Below are positions 59,774 to 64,000 of a stretch of 64,000 nucleotides of DNA, in pieces (position 1 is the stretch's first letter; each line of letters opens with the position of its first letter). The DNA is from Collybiopsis luxurians FD-317 M1 (taxonomy: Eukaryota; Basidiomycota; Agaricomycetes; Agaricales; Omphalotaceae). The DNA lies in contig KN834788.1 of the NCBI GenBank assembly GCA_000827265.1, positions 446,613-510,612 on the forward strand. The letters are read 5' to 3'. The notes under the pieces are model-generated. The model was not told where the DNA came from and did not search any database. It saw nothing but the letters and a program-made list of their open reading frames with translations. Both the position numbers and the translations under genes were made by a program.

Positions 59774-62700
59774 AAACGTGACGATTGAATGGTAGCTGGA
59801 GACAAATCCTGTTTCTGAGAGGTCGATGTTCATGTTAACATTAAGAGAGCAGAGCAATAGCTCGGGGCTCACCTGGGCGGCTCAGATTTTGGGCTGTAAC
59901 TTCTGTCAGTACTCTCCGACCAGCGGAGAGAAGGGGATGCAGAAGGGAATGCATCATCGAACGGATAGTCTTTTAAATCATTTTCTGGTATCACCTTTAT
60001 TGAGTTAATGAAACCCCGCTGATGCCTTTCTTTGTCCCTGCAATGATAACCATCCTGGTTGCATCCCGGGTCTGCAAATAGGCGAAAGTCTGCAGCGATG
60101 AATCACGATGTGTAACCGATACGGGAAACCTTGAAATGAATGGGGGGGACGCGACAGCTTGGTGGAGCCGGGAAACTGACGATGATAACAAGTCCTTTTC
60201 TTTTTCGTTTGGAAAGAGCTGCAGCTCCTCTAATATCTCGTTATGCTTCAACACTAACTAGTACATCCTCGTCCGAGTCATGATCCATTGAGATCGATTA
60301 CCTCCCTCTCCTTCTGTCACAAACTCACACTCTCATCCTGACCTGCATCCGTATTCCATTTGGAAAACCTCCTCGCCGACCTCCCTCTCGAAGACGAATC
60401 ACCATCCCCACCTTCTCCGCACCCAAGTCCGTATCAGTGCCTCAACGCCTCGCGGAACCCGTCACACTAGGGAATAATATCACTGTCGCTGAACTAGGAT
60501 TCCCAGCAGTAAGCTACAATGCTAAATATCTCCCTAGAATCCTTCTGACCCGGTTCCGCCCACGGTATCACCGGCCGAAGGTGCACTGTATGGGAAATTC
60601 TCCTGTCCTGGAGAACGAAGTGAGGGAGGAGGGAAAGAAAGAACTTCCGAGGATGCGGGTTCGTTATTTGCAGGGCTTTCGCATAGAAGATCTTGTAAGC
60701 TTGGACAGCACCTGTGGTGGTTGCTGCGGTTTTGGCTGGCCTTGCACATGGATAGTGACAGATACGAATCTGCGTGAGGTGTATTTGGTAGTCCGCATAC
60801 GCCAAGGGACGTTACGGTCGCTCAAGGACCGTGTATTACGTCAGGACCGACCCTAGTTCCGCTCATTCCTGTGGGATGATATCGATGGACGACGAGCTGC
60901 GTGTCAAACTCGATCCAGGTCCGTTTGTTCATCATCCTGCCAGCACTATACAGAAACGAAACGTCGTCTCCGCACGCAGCGCCGGTGAAAAAGAGAGCGA
61001 GCTGATCGATAAGGGGGGGGTTTGCACAGTCGGCATGATTTGGAATCGCTGTGATATTCCGTGCCGGTGCTGCTCCTGGTGATAGCCAGGTACCTCGAGA
61101 AGAACCGCACGGCACCATGGTACCAGGCAGCAAAGTCCTATACATTCCGGTCGGCTTCTACCTTCAATCTCCTTGCGCTCCTCGCGCGAATGATAGTATC
61201 GATGGCACCAAATGGGCCTTTTAAGGAGCTGATACCAGGATTGTCCACTGAAGATCCTTCTCGTCGTTCGCGAGAGGCAGTCGAGTTTGGTGGGATTCTT
61301 CTGATCGAGTTTGGGCATTTGCACGAGAGCTATATCGTAGCAGATGGCGACGAAACCTACGACGAGGACGATGATAGATGGCGCAGAGGCCTTGAAACCT
61401 CGGGAGAGTACTTTGAGTGCTGTGAGTATCGGAAAAGGGGACTATCGAGCAATGAATGTACGATGGTTACCAGGATGGAGAAATGTACCTGAAACGAAAT
61501 GAGAAAAACCGCTCACAAGCACTGAGCAAGTGATGACACACGGAGAGCATGCTATGCAGGCGAAACCGAAAGCAAACAACCATCCCCAACTAGTTCAGGG
61601 TTGGCCGACAAGCATCACGAACGAGTGGCCATGTTCAATAATGCCAGCGTTCCCGTCACATTCAGATAGTAGGCTTTCATAACTGGATAAACCCGCTGTT
61701 AGCACATGGTCAAAAGGGCTGGGACTACGGGCACATACTTTAGGAAGTAAAAACCAGTGCTTGAGCTGAAAACCGTCATGAGCGTTCTGATTCTCCAGGC
61801 GTTCCGGACAACTGGCACATCTTGATGACCAACGATATGGCAATGAGAACGGATGCGTGCGCGAACAAGTCCGACGTGATCAACGGTTTTTTGCCCTTGA
61901 TTCGACGGCACCTTCCGATGGGCATGGAAGGGAGAATCGTAATGGAACAGCAAGCAGCATACGCAGTGTCGGGAGTGCCATTTAACGCTCCGAATACAGG
62001 GCCTGCCTTTGCACGAGGCGGAGTTAGTCTGACATCATGTTTGAGTTGTATGGGAACGCACGATAGATAGCCCACATTCCAGTTGGCCAAAAGTTATGAG
62101 TGGTTCCTTTGGAGTATTGAGGAGAGCATAGCGCGAATTCGTAGCTGATCGTGTGTGTTGAAGAGCTTGAATGAGCTGGGATTAACAGTCTTCGGTCAAT
62201 CTAAATGGTGCTAGCATCGAAATTGAGCTACCCACAACGACAATAGTCTCTATAAAAGATCTACCCTCAGAAACAGATCGGTCGCAAAACATAATATGAA
62301 CGCACATCAGGAAGATCACCAATTGTCGTTGCTAGAAGCCGCCAGTAAAACTTTGGAAAATCGTTCCATTGACAATGAACAGCACGGTAATCATTTCTGT
62401 TCAGAAATACCAGGGTAAATTCGTCGAGTTGACCCCACATTCAATATGTTATACCTTACCGACTTGGAATGATCATCACCTTTACTTGCTGCTTTAGCCT
62501 GGAAGCGGAACAGCCCTTGGTTGAAGACGAATGAAGAAGGCACAATCCATGGCGAATAAGTTCCGCTATTCTAATTTTTCCAGGGTTGAGCCACCAAACT
62601 TGGAAGCAGGATCGATATAGGAAAGAAACATCAGAACAACCTTGAGGATAGCGTAAACAAGGTCATTGTTCGGGCGATGTCGAATCCAACGTCGAGCTGA

Positions 62701-64000
62701 AAATGGGGTACGGGTCAGCGCCGTCCCCGGTCCGGTCCGGGATCTCAATGACCGGCTCAGCGCCGTCAGTCGTGAATGTTGTTGGCAGGACCCAAACCGC
62801 GCAGCGAGGTATAAGCTTCGAGATGTTTATGAGGCGGAACAATCCAAGTAGCTCGAGAATTGATCTGCTTCATTTTCCAGTTAACTTTTAAATTTCCAAC
62901 TTCTTGACGTCTGCACGTACTACATCGACTAGGTGCAGTAGGGAATGGAGATATCTCTTCTTGGATATATTCTCGTATGATCTGCCGGTCCAGTATCAAA
63001 TTGTTCGCTCTGCTGAGAAAGTGTACGAATATTCCTGCCAACGAACACGAGGCGTGAGGTGATTAAATGCCCAATCGTTTTCAATCCAGAACCCTTACTT
63101 GGCACGTTCGCCGCACAACACCGATGATTCAACTACTTGACTTCTATCTGCCACGCTCCGATTAGATACTTCGACCATTGTTTTCAGATTGAAATGACGA
63201 TTCTATGAACTATTTCCACTGTGGATTGTTCCTGTTTCCCCGATTTGCCAAGTGCGACAGTGTTGGCAGGTACCCGAATAAGTTTAGCTTTCATTTTTAA
63301 TTTTTTTCTTCCGGTGTCGCCGCTCTATGTTCTCGCCGTCATCTTACATGCTCGTGCTGAGACTCTGGGGTTCACATACAATCGATGGATGAAATTCAAT
63401 ACTGCTTGCGGTATCTCTTACCCATGAAGAATGAATGTCAACTCATATCTTGACAGCGAACTCTGTTCGGAATCTTTCATATACTATGGTTGTTAGGGAT
63501 AGTGAAATTTTGATCAAAATGCTAATAACTTCTCAAATTGTTCAAATATCATTATTCTGAGTGCATAGCTGAATTTCTGGGGCTTGAAAACCCCTACACC
63601 GAATTTCTGAGATTTTAATTGATTTTACTGACATGCTCGGGCAGTGACCGAAGGGGGTTAGGGATAGTGAAAACACGTCATATTTCCCACTTCGTTTTGG
63701 TTCTCATTCGTTCAATACCGCATGGATTTTCTTGAAATTCGGAATTTAAACTCTGCTAATTAAACTACGAAGCCACAGCCACTTTAATGTATCTATCCAG
63801 TTCATTATTGTAGTGTTCCTGCCAATTTGATGCAAGTATTCGATGAGTCTATTCACTATTCCCTCGACTACTTCATTTTCCATTGGTATATTCTCGATGT
63901 AAGTGGATAGAAGTGGGTATTGGTATCTAAACATGCTATGAAAAATTTACTTATAGTCCATCGGACAAGCGGAAGGCCGATTTTTCGAGTAATTTCACTA
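59774..64000. other. Gene-poor right end, no supported gene
   Basis: About 4.2 kb. Longer frames at 60437-60856, 61061-61492 and 61776-62090 have no family motif and no splice continuation I trust. A minus-strand frame at 63746-63934 (PMENEVVEGIVNRLIEYLHQ) has protein-like composition and could be a fragment of a mobile-element or orphan gene running out of the window. Direct repeats occur near 63500 and 63660. Confidence 0.45.
63493..63672 (+). repeat. Direct repeats TTAGGGATAGTGAAA
   Basis: The 15-mer TTAGGGATAGTGAAA occurs at 63493-63507 and 63658-63672, with GAATTTCTGGGG/GAATTTCTGAGA between them. They may be ends or subterminal repeats of a transposable element; no transposase is recognised. 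Confidence 0.55.

Noticed and set aside
60437..61492. Plus-strand ORFs of 139 and 143 codons as genes
   Set aside because: No motif, no splice-consistent neighbours; overlapping minus-strand ORFs are equally long, so they look random.
63491..63672. TTAGGG near the right edge as telomere repeat
   Set aside because: Only two isolated hexamers inside a longer 15-mer repeat; no tandem array.

Overview
The window is nuclear DNA of a filamentous basidiomycete, most likely an Agaricomycete. Genes are cut by many short GT-AG introns (mostly 45-70 bp), both strands are used without operons, and most proteins belong to families typical of mushroom-forming fungi: DUF6533 membrane proteins, F-box/LRR-like proteins, signal-peptide/single-TM proteins with disordered tails, a P450, a PL1 pectate lyase and an Ariadne-type RBR ligase. 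I saw no rRNA, tRNA or CRISPR. Gene models were assembled by hand: reading frame had to be kept across every GT-AG junction, and family motifs were used as a guide.

Layout. 1-15.1 kb is accessory and duplicated. Two homologous multi-pass membrane protein genes diverge from each other (5912-7250 minus, 13730-15059 plus). A diverged non-coding segment occurs twice in the same orientation (1 to about 2740, and about 7425-12575), with two insertions in the second copy. Between the copies lies an FAD/NAD oxidoreductase of cytochrome b5 reductase type with an unusual cyanase-like N-terminus (3467-5418). 15.1-18.6 kb is gene-poor and carries a small dispersed repeat.

18.6-31.4 kb is a gene row: a single-pass membrane protein with a Pro/Ser-rich tail, two tandem DUF6533 proteins, an F-box-like protein, a pectate lyase on the minus strand and a DUF2470/DUF4499 membrane protein. 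31.4-44.3 kb holds an inverted-repeat element, a P450 with altered signature residues, a second signal-peptide/TM protein (minus), an Arf-like GTPase fused to an extra C-terminal domain, a small membrane or secreted protein and the RBR ubiquitin ligase. 45.8-49.4 kb has two neighbouring low-complexity proteins that share a Gly-Gly/Asn/Phe/Asp motif of Agaricomycete proteins.

49.4-52.2 kb is intergenic with a fold-back inverted repeat. 52.2-58.4 kb is the most unusual locus: a gene of at least 1438 codons and 16 recognised exons whose C-terminal third is a four-repeat annexin core, preceded by about 1100 residues built from a repeated beta-rich module that I cannot place. It converges on a minus-strand gene for a protein-kinase-like protein with an N-terminal hydrophobic leader. 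59.8-64 kb has no gene I can support and ends in short direct repeats.

The genes do not form one pathway. The strongest novelty candidates are the annexin fusion, the Arf fusion with degenerate switch II, the cyanase-like/cytochrome b5 reductase fusion and the P450 with an altered I-helix and heme loop.
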